Shown: positions 27,111 through 36,832, counted from the first letter of the stretch. The stretch: 64,000 nt of DNA from Methylophilus sp. 5 (GCF_000515275.1 NZ_KI911560.1:1798001-1862000), one strand, 5' to 3'. Notes: generated by a model not told the origin, from the letters alone. Numbers and translations are program-made.

Positions 27111-28217
27111 ATGAAAGTTATTTATTTTGTTTTGATCATGACAGCATCCACACTTTTGTCTGCATCAACATGTTTTGCAGTGAACGATTTTAAAGCGCCG
27201 GTTTGGCAAGTTGGCGGGCATATGCAAACGATCATTCCTTCTCTTTTTCCGCAAGTAGCAAAGCAAGCGTATGTTAGAGAGCGTTGGGAGTTAGCCGATG
27301 GAGATTTTGTCGATGTAGATTGGACCGAATCGCCCGAACGTTTGGATAACACGCAAAATAAACCTGTGTTAGTGCTGTTCCACGGCTTAGAGGGGAACTC
27401 TCAAAGTCATTATGCCCGGGTGATGATGGCCTCTGCAAGGCAACGTGGATGGCTGGGCGTGGTGGTGCATTTTCGGGGCTGCTCAGGCGAACCGAATCGA
27501 CTGCCGCGTGTGTACTATGCCGGGGATGCTGATGAGATCAATACGTTTATTTCAATCATTCATCAAAAACTCCCCGACAATGTGATTTATGCGGCAGGCG
27601 TGTCATTGGGTGGCAACGCACTTTTGAAGTGGCTGGGGCAATATCCGAATGATGCGCGGCGATTAGTCAAAGCGGCGGCTGCCATCTCAGCCCCCATTGC
27701 TTTGAAAGAGACGGCGCACAGTCTTGATAAAGGCCTCAACTATTTGCTATATAGCAAGCACTTCGTCGCCTCGATGAAACCAAAAGCGTTGCAAATGGCT
27801 GAGCGGTTTCCTGATTACTTAGATGCAAAACGTATTCAGGTAGCCAGCACTGTGCAGGAGATGGATGACGCGGTGACCTCGGTGTTGTTCGGCGCAAAGA
27901 ATGCCGACGAATACTATGACATCAACGCTTCTAAACCATGGTTGTCGGCGATACAAACCGAGACAGTCATTTTAAACGCAAAAAATGATCCATTTGTTCC
28001 TTTTGAAAGTTTACCCTCAAAGACGGAGGTATCAGGCACTGTCCATCTTGATTATCAGGAGGAGGGCGGGCATGCGGGTTTTTATGGCGATGGTGACCAA
28101 GAATCCCCATGGCTTGCTGAGCGAATATTCAACTTCTTTGATATGGCACGGCATGTACAACTAGACGCTGTTGTTGATCCGCTTATTTATTTTCATCCTT
28201 CTTCTATTTATCAATAA
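27111..28217 (+). CDS. YheT-type alpha/beta hydrolase with an apparent signal peptide
   Basis: A 368-residue protein. After FKAPVWQVGGHMQTIIPSLF it follows the YheT family: FHGLEGNSQSHYARVMM, HFRGCSGEPNRLPRVYYAGD, nucleophile Ser165 in GVSLGGNALLKW, Asp293 in NAKNDPFVP and His321 in EGGHAGF. The first 24 residues (MKVIYFVLIMTASTLLSAST) look like a secretion signal ending near CFAVND, whereas YheT proteins normally start directly at the HxQT region. It follows the cupin gene by 20 bases and is probably in the same operon. Substrate unknown. Confidence 0.88.
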   Translation: MKVIYFVLIMTASTLLSASTCFAVNDFKAPVWQVGGHMQTIIPSLFPQVAKQAYVRERWELADGDFVDVDWTESPERLDNTQNKPVLVLFHGLEGNSQSHYARVMMASARQRGWLGVVVHFRGCSGEPNRLPRVYYAGDADEINTFISIIHQKLPDNVIYAAGVSLGGNALLKWLGQYPNDARRLVKAAAAISAPIALKETAHSLDKGLNYLLYSKHFVASMKPKALQMAERFPDYLDAKRIQVASTVQEMDDAVTSVLFGAKNADEYYDINASKPWLSAIQTETVILNAKNDPFVPFESLPSKTEVSGTVHLDYQEEGGHAGFYGDGDQESPWLAERIFNFFDMARHVQLDAVVDPLIYFHPSSIYQ

Positions 28218-28657
28218 TCCCTAGGTGTTAAGCCATTCTTTTGGCGCTCATTCTTCTGCAAGTATTCAAAAAATAGCACCTCCCATCATCGGGCAATTTC
28301 AGGTTTTTTGCACAGCGCATAAGCAATCGTATGTTTAGTGCATCCAATTTCAAATCCGTTACGTATATGTAATGAGAGAAGTTTATTGCTCTCAGTAGCA
28401 GCCGCAAAATTAGGCCAATGTATGCGTCATTAAGGCCATTAGTTAAGGCGGTAATTAATGTTGATCTAAGTATTTTTTTGATCAATGCAATATAGAGATA
28501 AACCGTTGAAGGCTGGTAATAAAACGGATTGTTTGTGGTGGACGACAGGGAACGTTGATTGTGAGGCTGGTCATCGCGGACGGTTAACGCGCGTCTAAAT
28601 CACAATTTTTTGATGTGATTTTAATAACTAAATAGTCATTTTGAAGAGAGGTTTAAC
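28218..28657. other. Intergenic region upstream of three PEP-CTERM genes
   Basis: This 440-base gap has no supported gene. An 85-codon minus frame (28228-28485) lacks a ribosome site and family features. The 3' end is A+T-rich and should contain the promoter of the next gene. Confidence 0.4.
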
Positions 28658-29545
28658 ATGAAGATTGGTTTTTTTTATAGCACGGTATTAGGTGCCAGTT
28701 TGCTGGCAGGGGCTGCCCAGGTCAATGCAGATACGTTGTATGGATTCAACAGTAGCAAGATTGCTGTGATCGATTCATTGAATCTGGGTGCGGTTTCTTA
28801 TATCAATATTTCAGGCTTATCTGCTGGCGAGCGCTTACTTGGCGTTGATCTCAGGCCGACGGATGGTTTGGTCTATGGTCTGACCAGCCAGAATAGGCTG
28901 TATACCCTAGACACGACGACTGGTGCAGCCACATTCAAGAGCACCCTTAGCGGGACTTCTGTGGCGGGGCAGTCGATTGGGATTGATTTTAATCCAGTGG
29001 CTGATTTTGCCGGTAATGCTTCGCTACGTGTCATTACAGGCACAGGCAACAACTATGCGGTAAACGCGAATACAGGCGTGGTGGGAAATGCCGCCGGTGC
29101 AAATATTGGCAGTGGTTACACGGCAGTTTCCTATATCAATTCAATGCCTGGTATGGCGCCAGCCAGCACCGGATTGTATTACGTGAATACCAACAGCGAC
29201 TTGCTACATTTTTTGGCATCCGGGTTTAACAACCCTGCTGGTGCAGGTGGCATTCAGTTGGTTGGCTCACTGGGTGTCAATGCGCTGTCTGCCGGTGGCT
29301 TTGATGTTTTAGGTAACGGCAATGCCTATGCCTTGTTTAACCTGGATGATGGCACTCTGGATTCACAGTTGTTTTCGATTAATCTGGCGACGGGCACCGC
29401 GACTTATCTCACGACACTGGATGGTACCTTCAACGGTCTGACTGGCGTAGCGACAGTGCCAGAACCTGAAAGCTATGCACTGGTATTGGTTGGTTTGGGT
29501 CTGATGGCCGGTGCGGCAAGACGTCAGTCTCGTCAACGCCAATAA
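28658..29545 (+). CDS. DUF4394-type PEP-CTERM exoprotein
   Basis: A 295-residue exported protein with signal peptide MKIGFFYSTVLGASLLAGAA. The body has the repeated loops of a beta-propeller-like DUF4394 protein (LLGVDLRPTDGLVYGLTSQN, YTLDTTTGAATF, SIGIDFNPVADF). The end is VPEPESYALVLVGLGLMAG plus AARRQSRQRQ, a PEP-CTERM sorting signal. GAGAGG precedes the ATG. Expected to be exported, processed by exosortase and bound to or released with exopolysaccharide. First of three consecutive PEP-CTERM genes. Confidence 0.92.
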   Translation: MKIGFFYSTVLGASLLAGAAQVNADTLYGFNSSKIAVIDSLNLGAVSYINISGLSAGERLLGVDLRPTDGLVYGLTSQNRLYTLDTTTGAATFKSTLSGTSVAGQSIGIDFNPVADFAGNASLRVITGTGNNYAVNANTGVVGNAAGANIGSGYTAVSYINSMPGMAPASTGLYYVNTNSDLLHFLASGFNNPAGAGGIQLVGSLGVNALSAGGFDVLGNGNAYALFNLDDGTLDSQLFSINLATGTATYLTTLDGTFNGLTGVATVPEPESYALVLVGLGLMAGAARRQSRQRQ

Positions 29546-29770
29546 GTACCTACTAAATAGTGATGTCATACTCACAGGCTGGTGTTGCTCAACATTGGCC
29601 TTTTTTGCAATCGCTGTGATGCGGGTGAATGGCGCATCATTTTCATCTTAAGCGATTGACCCAAACAGGCTAACGACACGATAATAGTTTGATACTAGAA
29701 TGATTATCGTATGTAGTATTTATGATTTATAAGACGTTGGTAAATGTTAATTAATAAACAGGGGGTAGCG

Positions 29771-30415
29771 ATGAAAAATTTAGTTTTAGTTGCAGCAATG
29801 GGTTTGGCCTCAGTCAACGCATACGCGGTTGATATTGTTGGCTTATACAATACTGGCGCTAGCTTTTCAGCAGGCGCACAAGATACTAACTACGCATTAT
29901 CAAGCACGACTACTACTGTGGGTTCAAATGGTTATGTGACTGCAAATGGTTCATTTCCACTTGCAGGTAACTGGCTGGCTAACACGGCCACTTCTTCATG
30001 GTTAACACCGACTGCAAGCCAGGGTGAGACATTGGACCCTTCCGTTGATGGTCTCTACACTTGGACGACCACATTTGATCTGACCGGTTATGACGCAGCC
30101 TCAGCCAGCTTTAATGCGCAATTTGCTGCGGATAACTCTGCCATCGTTTACCTGAATGGCAATCAGATTGGCACTTCAAGTGGCTTTTCATCATGGAGCA
30201 CATTTTCAGCCACTGCGGGTAACTTTGTGGCAGGTGTAAACACTTTGTCATTTGTTGTCACTAATCAGGCACAGGATTTTGGCAACCCAACTGGCTTGCG
30301 TGTTGAATTCTTGACTTCAAACGTCGCCACCGTGCCAGAAGCTGATACTTATGCGTTGATGCTGGCTGGTTTTGGCTTGATGGGCTTGGTTGCACGTCGC
30401 AAAAACACAGCTTAA
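29771..30415 (+). CDS. PEP-CTERM-family exoprotein (PEA variant)
   Basis: A 214-residue protein from the ATG at 29771, after GGGGGTAGCG; the frame from 29744 would only lengthen the leader. Signal peptide MKNLVLVAAMGLASVNAYA. The body is Thr/Ser/Asn-rich, with IVYLNGNQIGTSSGFSSWS and NTLSFVVTNQAQDFGNPTG, like carbohydrate-binding beta-sandwich modules. The C-terminus VPEADTYALMLAGFGLMG with basic ARRKNTA is the common Pro-Glu-Ala variant of PEP-CTERM. Confidence 0.88.
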   Translation: MKNLVLVAAMGLASVNAYAVDIVGLYNTGASFSAGAQDTNYALSSTTTTVGSNGYVTANGSFPLAGNWLANTATSSWLTPTASQGETLDPSVDGLYTWTTTFDLTGYDAASASFNAQFAADNSAIVYLNGNQIGTSSGFSSWSTFSATAGNFVAGVNTLSFVVTNQAQDFGNPTGLRVEFLTSNVATVPEADTYALMLAGFGLMGLVARRKNTA

Positions 30416-30433
30416 GCGTTTTATTAGGCTGGG

Positions 30434-30468
30434 AAAAAGTCACGCTAATATTTTAGCGTGACTTTTTT
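30434..30468 (+). terminator. Terminator after the second PEP-CTERM gene
   Basis: AAAGTCACGCTA and TAGCGTGACTTTTTT form a 12-bp stem with a short A/T loop and a T-run. Confidence 0.88.
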
Positions 30469-30627
30469 ATTGGCGGTCGCCTGCCTATTGCCGAGTCTAT
30501 CATTGACGCATTTTGGTTCGTCTTCAGTCATCCGCCGTAGCCCGTAATGGCTATTGATGGGGGGGATGCCACTGATAATCTACGTATTCTATAAAAAATT
30601 CTTTCCTTTAATACTAATGAGGCTTAT

Positions 30628-31272
30628 ATGAGCATTAAATCAATCTTTATGGCAGGCTTGCTATCGTTATTTGCCAACTCTGTATTGGCTGCGACGGTTG
30701 AGTATTCGGACTTCTCAAGCTGGTCTGATGATGTCTCTGGCCTGATCACCACTGAAACCTATAACGGCTACGACTTTACTGGCGGTGGTTTGAATTATGT
30801 TGATTATGGAACAAGCACCACTTTAGGTGGAATTACCTACACACTGGAGACGTATGGTCAGATCTTTGGTGTTAATAAAAACCTGAATTACGATGCTGCT
30901 TATCACAAATCAAATTATCTGGAATGGCAAAATGCAGGCTCCGCAAGCACGCTGACGATTACTTTCGCCTCTTATACAAATGCGATTGGTTTTAATTTTG
31001 GCCAGCTCTACGGTGATGTACAGCCTTTCACAGTGACACTGGGCAATGGCGACTCTTTCACGCTGACTGGTAATACTGCTTATGCTTTCTTTGGTGCAGT
31101 TTCTACGACAGCGTTCAACACACTGAAGATTACCGGGCAACCTTATCCTGCTTTAGATAATTTATCAGTCGGGCCTGCTGTTGCTGCGCCTGTGCCTGAG
31201 CCAGAAAGTTACGGCATGTTGTTAGCTGGTTTGCTGTTGACCGCATTTGTTGTCAGACGTAGTCGTCAATAA
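30628..31272 (+). CDS. PEP-CTERM exoprotein
   Basis: A 214-residue protein with signal peptide MSIKSIFMAGLLSLFANSVLA. The body has no family I can name: Tyr/Thr/Gly-rich strands such as GGITYTLETYGQIFGVNKNL and NAIGFNFGQLYGDVQPFTV. It ends VPEPESYGMLLAGLLLTAF plus VVRRSRQ. GAGG lies before the ATG. A terminator precedes it and another follows, so it is probably transcribed alone. Confidence 0.88.
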   Translation: MSIKSIFMAGLLSLFANSVLAATVEYSDFSSWSDDVSGLITTETYNGYDFTGGGLNYVDYGTSTTLGGITYTLETYGQIFGVNKNLNYDAAYHKSNYLEWQNAGSASTLTITFASYTNAIGFNFGQLYGDVQPFTVTLGNGDSFTLTGNTAYAFFGAVSTTAFNTLKITGQPYPALDNLSVGPAVAAPVPEPESYGMLLAGLLLTAFVVRRSRQ

Positions 31273-31605
31273 TTAGGCGATTCTGATGGGGTAGTAAAGG
31301 GCCGACTAAATTGTCGGCCTTTTTATTGATATTCTTATGGCATTGACGGTTAAGCATTGGTGAATGCTGATGTCTTTAATTCGGGTAAGCTGGGCTTTAG
31401 CTGGCACTTAAATACTGACAAGACCTTAATGATAGGCCTCTCAGTGACGTCTCTGGCGCTAAAAACATGGTTGATTTATGCGTTAGAATGTAGCGTTATT
31501 TGTTGTGGATTTATAGCTTTTAAAAAAGCAGTTTGATACAGCAGATTTATAATATCTCTTTTGCAACGCAATCTTTTCCTTTCAGTAGCCACACAAAGGC
31601 ACACC
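31273..31605. other. Intergenic region before the Kef-type gene
   Basis: This 333-base region holds the terminator at 31296 and then A+T-rich sequence that should include the antiporter promoter. I see no gene or RNA. Confidence 0.4.
31296..31327 (+). terminator. Terminator after the third PEP-CTERM gene
   Basis: AAGGGCCGAC and GTCGGCCTTTTT pair around TAAATT and end in a T-run. Confidence 0.88.
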
Positions 31606-33366
31606 ATGGATTCCTCTAGTTTTCTTGTTCAAGCCGCAATCTATCTCTCATCTGCCATTCTGTTAGTGCCGCTGTTTAAACGACTCGGCCTGGGCTCGGT
31701 GCTTGGCTATTTGATTGCCGGTATTTTGATCGGCCCTTATGCATTAAAGCTCATTGCAGACCCGGAGCATATGTTGCATTTTGCTGAGTTTGGCGTGGTG
31801 TTGATGTTGTTTCTCATCGGCTTAGAGCTTGAGTCACAAAAGGTGTGGGAGTTGCGCAAGCTGCTGTTTGGGCTGGGTGGCATGCAGGTGACGCTGACGA
31901 TTGCGCTGGTGACTGTGGTGGCGCATTTATTACATTTTTCGTGGCCCGAAGCGCTGATTATTGGCATGGGGGTGGCGATGTCTTCCACAGCGATTGGCTT
32001 GACAGCATTAATTGAAAAAAAACAGTTGCGCACGCAAGGTGGGCAGGCGGCTTTTGCGACCTTGCTGTTTCAAGACTTATCAGTGATTCCGTTGTTTATG
32101 GTGCTGGCATTTATTGCGCCGCACAAAACCGCATCGGGGTTCGATTTGTGGGCGGTAACGCAGTCGATTGCAGTGATTTTGGCCATTGTTCTGGCGAGCA
32201 AAACCATCTTGCGGCCCATTATGCGCATCGTGGCGCAAACCGGCATACGTGAGGTGTTTGTCGCGTTTTCATTATTGCTGGTGATCGGCGTGTCGTTAGC
32301 AATGGCGTCTGTAGGCTTGTCGATGGCGCTGGGGACCTTTTTGGCCGGGGTGTTGCTGGCTGACTCAGAGTATCGCTACGAGTTACGGTTAGACATTGAG
32401 CCGGTGAAGGGCTTGTTGCTGGGCCTGTTTTTTATTTCGGTCGGTATGACGGTCGATTTGTCTTTAGTGGCGAACCAGCCTGGCTTGATTTTTGGCTTTG
32501 CGTTGCTTATTGTTGCTGTGAAGCTGTTGGTGCTGGTTGGTTTAGGTGCACTGTTTCATTATCCGCTGCGTGACAAATTATTATTCGGCGTTGCCATTTC
32601 ACAAGTCGGTGAGTTTGCGTTTGTGATTTTTGGCGTGGCCTTAACGCAAGACTCTATTTCACGCGACACCTACAATATCCTCAATGCGATTGTCGCTGTT
32701 TCTATGTTGATCACGCCGGTGTTGCTATTGCTGTATGACCGCTTTTTGACGATGCAGTGTGGTGAGCCGCCCAAAGACGCCATCACTGAAAATAACGCAG
32801 TCATCATCGCCGGGTTTGGGCGTTTTGGGCAAATTGTAGGCCGCGTATTAATGGCCAAAGGCATTGCCGTTACCTTGATTGATAACGACCCAAATCAGGT
32901 CGATTTAACGCGCCAATTTGGCTGGCGATGCTATTACGGCGATGCGTCGCGACTGGACGTGCTAGAAGAAGCCGGCATTGCTGAAGCCAAATTGTTTGTG
33001 ATTGCTGTTAATGATGCGGCAGCCACAGTAGAGATGGCTAAGTTAGTCAAACAACGCTGGCCGCATGTCAATATTGTGGTTAGAGCCAGAAGCCGGTCAG
33101 ACGCTTTTGAGTTGCGTGATTTAGAGCTAAACCCGGTGAGGGAGACTTTTTATTCGTCATTAGAGGCCGCCAGGCAAGCATTGATGGCCATTGGCGAAAC
33201 CGCCAGCGCCGCCGCAAAAATCATCAAGCAATTTGAAAAGCACGATATTGAACAACTGGAAGCAACACGCAAGATCAGGCATGACCGCAAAGCGTTATCC
33301 AGCGTGATGGAGCAAGGGCGAGAAGACCTCAAAACCTTGCTCGAGTTAGAGAATCCGGCGGTTTGA
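31606..33366 (+). CDS. Kef-type K+/H+ antiporter (CPA2) with TrkA-N domain
   Basis: A 586-residue protein from MDSSSFLVQAAIYLSSA, after AAAGGCACACC; an upstream TTG frame is rejected. About twelve membrane helices occupy residues 1-385, with GLGSVLGYLIAGILIGPYAL and FAEFGVVLMLFLIGLELESQ. The cytosolic TrkA-N (RCK) domain begins at about 400 (VIIAGFGRFGQIVGRVLMAKG, a Rossmann motif). KefB/KefC proteins are glutathione-gated K+ efflux systems that acidify the cytosol after electrophile stress. No KefF/KefG ancillary gene is adjacent, so gating cannot be assumed. Confidence 0.92.
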   Translation: MDSSSFLVQAAIYLSSAILLVPLFKRLGLGSVLGYLIAGILIGPYALKLIADPEHMLHFAEFGVVLMLFLIGLELESQKVWELRKLLFGLGGMQVTLTIALVTVVAHLLHFSWPEALIIGMGVAMSSTAIGLTALIEKKQLRTQGGQAAFATLLFQDLSVIPLFMVLAFIAPHKTASGFDLWAVTQSIAVILAIVLASKTILRPIMRIVAQTGIREVFVAFSLLLVIGVSLAMASVGLSMALGTFLAGVLLADSEYRYELRLDIEPVKGLLLGLFFISVGMTVDLSLVANQPGLIFGFALLIVAVKLLVLVGLGALFHYPLRDKLLFGVAISQVGEFAFVIFGVALTQDSISRDTYNILNAIVAVSMLITPVLLLLYDRFLTMQCGEPPKDAITENNAVIIAGFGRFGQIVGRVLMAKGIAVTLIDNDPNQVDLTRQFGWRCYYGDASRLDVLEEAGIAEAKLFVIAVNDAAATVEMAKLVKQRWPHVNIVVRARSRSDAFELRDLELNPVRETFYSSLEAARQALMAIGETASAAAKIIKQFEKHDIEQLEATRKIRHDRKALSSVMEQGREDLKTLLELENPAV

Positions 33367-33436
33367 TCTAGCCTTGTTTTTTTTAAACAGTGCTTGGTCT
33401 GCTACCCTAGTCAGCGTTGTTGTTATTGAATCTGTC

Positions 33437-34336
33437 ATGAAACCTGATCACTCTTCTTCTACCTTGCATCCGCGTAACCTGCATCGCGCTGGCTATGACT
33501 TTGTTGTGCTGGTGCAAGCGCAGCCGGCGTTATCCGCCTTTGTGCGCCCCAATGCCTATGGCGATGCGTCGATAGATTTTGCTAATCCGCAAGCGGTGAA
33601 GGCGTTGAACCAGGCGTTACTTAAGCAGTATTACGGCGTGGCGGAGTGGGATATTCCAAAGAATTACTTATGTCCACCCATCCCTGGCCGGGCAGATTAT
33701 GTGCATTATCTGGCAGATTTGTTGGCGACGAGCACTGGCAATACTCAACCAGTGCGCATGCTGGATATTGGCACCGGTGCCAATCTGGTGTATCCGCTGA
33801 TTGCGGCGCATGCGTATGGCTGGCAGTGTGTGGGCGTGGATATTGATCTAAAAGCCCTGCGTAATGCACAGCAGATGATTGAGGCGAATGGTTTGCAGCA
33901 GCAGATTAGTGTGCGTCAACAGGCTCAGCCGACCTCTATTTTTAAAGGGGTGATTTTGCCTGGCGAGCAGTTTATGCTCACGGTGTGTAATCCACCTTTT
34001 CATGCCTCGGCCGCAGAGGCGCAGGCGGGCACGCAGCGTAAATGGCGCGGCTTGGGCAAGCAACCGCCACAGGCGCTTAATTTTGGCGGACAATCGAATG
34101 AGCTGGTGTGTGCTGGTGGCGAAGCAGCGTTTTTAAGCGCCATGATTAGTGAAAGTAAATTGTTTGCCAAACAGTGTGTGTGGTTTACCACGCTAGTCTC
34201 CAAGGCGGCTAATTTGCCGTTGGTCTATCGTCAATTAAACAAGGTGCAGGCGGTGACGGTGAAAACGGTGGAGATGGCGCAGGGGCAAAAGCAGAGCCGT
34301 TTTGTGGCATGGACGTTTCAACCTCCGGCGAAATAG
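33437..34336 (+). CDS. rlmF: 23S rRNA (adenine(1618)-N(6))-methyltransferase
   Basis: A 299-residue enzyme starting MKPDHSSSTLHPRNLHRAGY. It carries LDIGTGANLVYPLIA for SAM binding and VCNPPFHASAAEA, the N-P-P-F motif of N6-adenine methyltransferases. LHPRNLHRAGYDF and AEWDIPKNYLCPPIPGRADY are RlmF-specific. It methylates A1618 of 23S rRNA in Escherichia coli. It starts 70 bases after the Kef-type gene. Confidence 0.95.
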   Translation: MKPDHSSSTLHPRNLHRAGYDFVVLVQAQPALSAFVRPNAYGDASIDFANPQAVKALNQALLKQYYGVAEWDIPKNYLCPPIPGRADYVHYLADLLATSTGNTQPVRMLDIGTGANLVYPLIAAHAYGWQCVGVDIDLKALRNAQQMIEANGLQQQISVRQQAQPTSIFKGVILPGEQFMLTVCNPPFHASAAEAQAGTQRKWRGLGKQPPQALNFGGQSNELVCAGGEAAFLSAMISESKLFAKQCVWFTTLVSKAANLPLVYRQLNKVQAVTVKTVEMAQGQKQSRFVAWTFQPPAK

Positions 34337-34407
34337 GCATTACACGGCACTGGCATTGTGGGAGATAATAGCGCCCTTATCTTTTTTGCAGTATTTGGAG
34401 TCTCATT

Positions 34408-36606
34408 ATGGAAGTCAAAGTCAACTTTCTCGATAAGCTACGTCTTGAGGCCAAGTTCGATGACTTCACGGTGATTGCTGATCAGCCTATCCGCTATAAA
34501 GGCGATGGCTCGGCGCCTGGCCCGTTCGATTACTTTCTGGCATCTTCTGCCTTATGTGCTGCTTATTTTGTAAAGCTGTACTGCAGCACGCGCAATATCC
34601 CTACCGATAATATCCGTCTGTCGCACAACAATATCGTCGACCCCGAAGACCGCTACAAGCAGATTTTTAAAATCCAGATTGAATTGCCGACCGATCTTTC
34701 AGAAAAAGACCGTGTCGGTATTTTGCGTTCGATAGATCGCTGCACGGTGAAAAAAGTGGTGCAAGCCGGCCCTGAGTTTATCATTGAAGAAGTGGCAAAC
34801 CTGGATGCCGATGCGCAAGCTTTGCTGACGATGGATACCACTGGTGATGCGCTCACTTATATTGCCGGCAAAGACCTGCCGTTAGAACAAACTATTGCCA
34901 ATATGTCAGCCGTGCTGGCCAGGTTGGGCATCAAAATTGAAATTGCCTCTTGGCGCAATATTGTGCCCAATGTGTGGTCGCTGCATATTCGCGATGCGCA
35001 TTCGCCGATGTGCTTCACTAACGGAAAAGGTGCCACCAAAGAAAGCGCGCTGGCGTCAGCCTTGGGTGAGTATATTGAGCGGCTGAGTAACAACCATTTT
35101 TATGCCGGGTCATATTGGGGCGAAGAGATCGCCAATGCCGCGTTTGTGCATTATCCGAATGAGCGCTGGTTCAAACCAGGCCGCAAAGATGCGTTGCCAA
35201 AGGAAATTTTGGATGACTACTGCCTGGAGATATACAACCCGGACGGCGAGTTGCGTGGGTCGCATCTGATAGATACTAATTCTGGTAATGCTGAGCGCGG
35301 TATCTGTTCGCTGCCGTTTGTGCGGCAGTCAGATGGCGAGATTGTTTATTTTCCGTCTAACCTGATTGAAAACCTGTACGTGAGCAATGGCATGAGCGCA
35401 GGCAATACGTTGGTCGAGGCGCAAGTGCAATGTTTATCGGAGATTTTTGAGCGCGCGGTGAAACGCGAAATCATCGAGGGCGAAATTGCCTTGCCAGACG
35501 TGCCGCAAGCCGTGCTGGCAAAATACCCTGGCATTGTGGCCGGAATTAAGGGCCTGGAAGAGCAAGGCTTCCCGGTGCTGGTGAAAGATGCCTCACTGGG
35601 CGGGCAATATCCGGTGATGTGTGTGACCCTCATGAACCCGCGCACCGGTGGTGTGTTTGCTTCGTTCGGCGCGCACCCAACATTAGAAGTCGCGCTGGAA
35701 CGCAGCCTGACCGAGTTGCTGCAAGGCCGCAGTTTTGAGGGCTTGAATGATTTGCCGCAACCGACGTTTGCCAGTGAAGCGGTGACTGAGCCAAACAACT
35801 TTGTTGAGCACTTTATTGATTCTAGCGGCATTGTGTCGTGGCGCTTTTTCAGTGCCAAGTCAGATTACGAGTTTGTCGCGTGGGATTTTTCCGGTGAAGG
35901 TGAACATGCCAGTGCCGAAGAGGCTGCGACCATGTTTGGCATGCTGGCAGACATGGGCAAAGAAGTGTACGTGGCGGTGGTTGACCAGCTAGGCGCCACG
36001 GCCTGCCGCATTTTGGTGCCTGGCTATTCTGAAGTGTATCCTGTAGAAGATTTAGTGTGGGATAACACCAACAAGGCATTGTTGTTCCGTGAAGATATTT
36101 TGACTTTGCATACACTGGACGATGACGGCCTGGAAGCCCTGCTTGAGCGCTTGGAGAATAACGAGCTGGATGATTACGGTGACATCGCCACCTTGATCGG
36201 TATTGCCTTTGACGAGAATACGGACTGGGGCCAGCTCACCGTATTGGAGTTGAAACTGCTGATCAATCTAGCCTTGCAGCAATTTGAAGAGGCGCATGAG
36301 CTAGTGGGGGCCTTTTTGCAATATAACGACAACTCGGCCGCGCGCGGCTTGTTTTATCAGGCCTTGAATGTGGTGTTAGAAGTGGTGCTGGATGACGACT
36401 TGGCGCTAGACGATTACGCAGTCAACTTTCGCAAAATGTTTGGTGATGCACGGATGGATGCTGTTTTAGGCTCGGTGGACGGCAGCGTGTGCTTTTACGG
36501 CTTGACGCCTACCAGCATGAAACTGGAGGGGCTAGACAGGCACCACCGCCTGATCGACAGCTACAAAAAATTGCATGCGGCACGCGCCATGGTGGCGAGC
36601 ACTTAA
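34408..36606 (+). CDS. ycaO: OsmC-YcaO fusion protein
   Basis: A 732-residue protein. Residues 1-135 are an OsmC-like domain (ADQPIRYKGDGSAPGPFDYF, SALCAAYFVKLYCSTRNIP). From about 165 it aligns in order with Escherichia coli YcaO, which is about 586 residues: NVWSLHIRDAHSPMCFTNGK, ASALGEYIERLSNNHF, GICSLPFVRQSDGEIVYFP, LYVSNGMSAGNT, SFGAHPTLEVALERSLTELL. The C-terminal quarter is the helical tail of that branch. YcaO domains use ATP to activate amide backbones; E. coli YcaO affects RimO-dependent thiomethylation of ribosomal S12, though its direct role is unsettled. The OsmC Cys pair is not evident, so peroxidase activity is doubtful. Confidence 0.9.
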   Translation: MEVKVNFLDKLRLEAKFDDFTVIADQPIRYKGDGSAPGPFDYFLASSALCAAYFVKLYCSTRNIPTDNIRLSHNNIVDPEDRYKQIFKIQIELPTDLSEKDRVGILRSIDRCTVKKVVQAGPEFIIEEVANLDADAQALLTMDTTGDALTYIAGKDLPLEQTIANMSAVLARLGIKIEIASWRNIVPNVWSLHIRDAHSPMCFTNGKGATKESALASALGEYIERLSNNHFYAGSYWGEEIANAAFVHYPNERWFKPGRKDALPKEILDDYCLEIYNPDGELRGSHLIDTNSGNAERGICSLPFVRQSDGEIVYFPSNLIENLYVSNGMSAGNTLVEAQVQCLSEIFERAVKREIIEGEIALPDVPQAVLAKYPGIVAGIKGLEEQGFPVLVKDASLGGQYPVMCVTLMNPRTGGVFASFGAHPTLEVALERSLTELLQGRSFEGLNDLPQPTFASEAVTEPNNFVEHFIDSSGIVSWRFFSAKSDYEFVAWDFSGEGEHASAEEAATMFGMLADMGKEVYVAVVDQLGATACRILVPGYSEVYPVEDLVWDNTNKALLFREDILTLHTLDDDGLEALLERLENNELDDYGDIATLIGIAFDENTDWGQLTVLELKLLINLALQQFEEAHELVGAFLQYNDNSAARGLFYQALNVVLEVVLDDDLALDDYAVNFRKMFGDARMDAVLGSVDGSVCFYGLTPTSMKLEGLDRHHRLIDSYKKLHAARAMVAST

Positions 36607-36667
36607 CCGCGTGCTTTGCGGGTGATGGGGCTGTGCAGGCGCGAAAAATTCAAATATATTCAATAGA

Positions 36668-36696
36668 TTAGAATATTGGCGAATAGCGCGTATAAT
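36668..36696 (+). promoter_or_regulatory. Candidate sigma-70 promoter of the helicase gene
   Basis: TTAGAA (36668-36673), a 17-base spacer and TATAAT (36691-36696). It implies a leader of about 150 bases before the start codon. Confidence 0.6.
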
Positions 36697-36809
36697 GCCA
36701 GCACCCTACGGTCAACCAATCAACGTAGCGGCTCTGTCATACTTCATCAGTATTATCTCGTTTGTCCAGATTGGTGTTGCCACTTGCAACAGACCAACGC
36801 CTATTAATT

Positions 36810-36832
36810 TTGCATGGCGGCATGCCATGCAA
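36810..36832 (+). other. Leader hairpin just upstream of the helicase start
   Basis: TTGCATGGC (36810-36818) and GCCATGCAA (36824-36832) form a perfect 9-bp stem around GGCAT, 20 bases before the TTG start codon. It could shape translation initiation. Confidence 0.5.

Noticed and set aside
28228..28485. 85-codon minus frame after the YheT-type gene
   Set aside because: No ribosome site, no family features, A+T-rich random composition.
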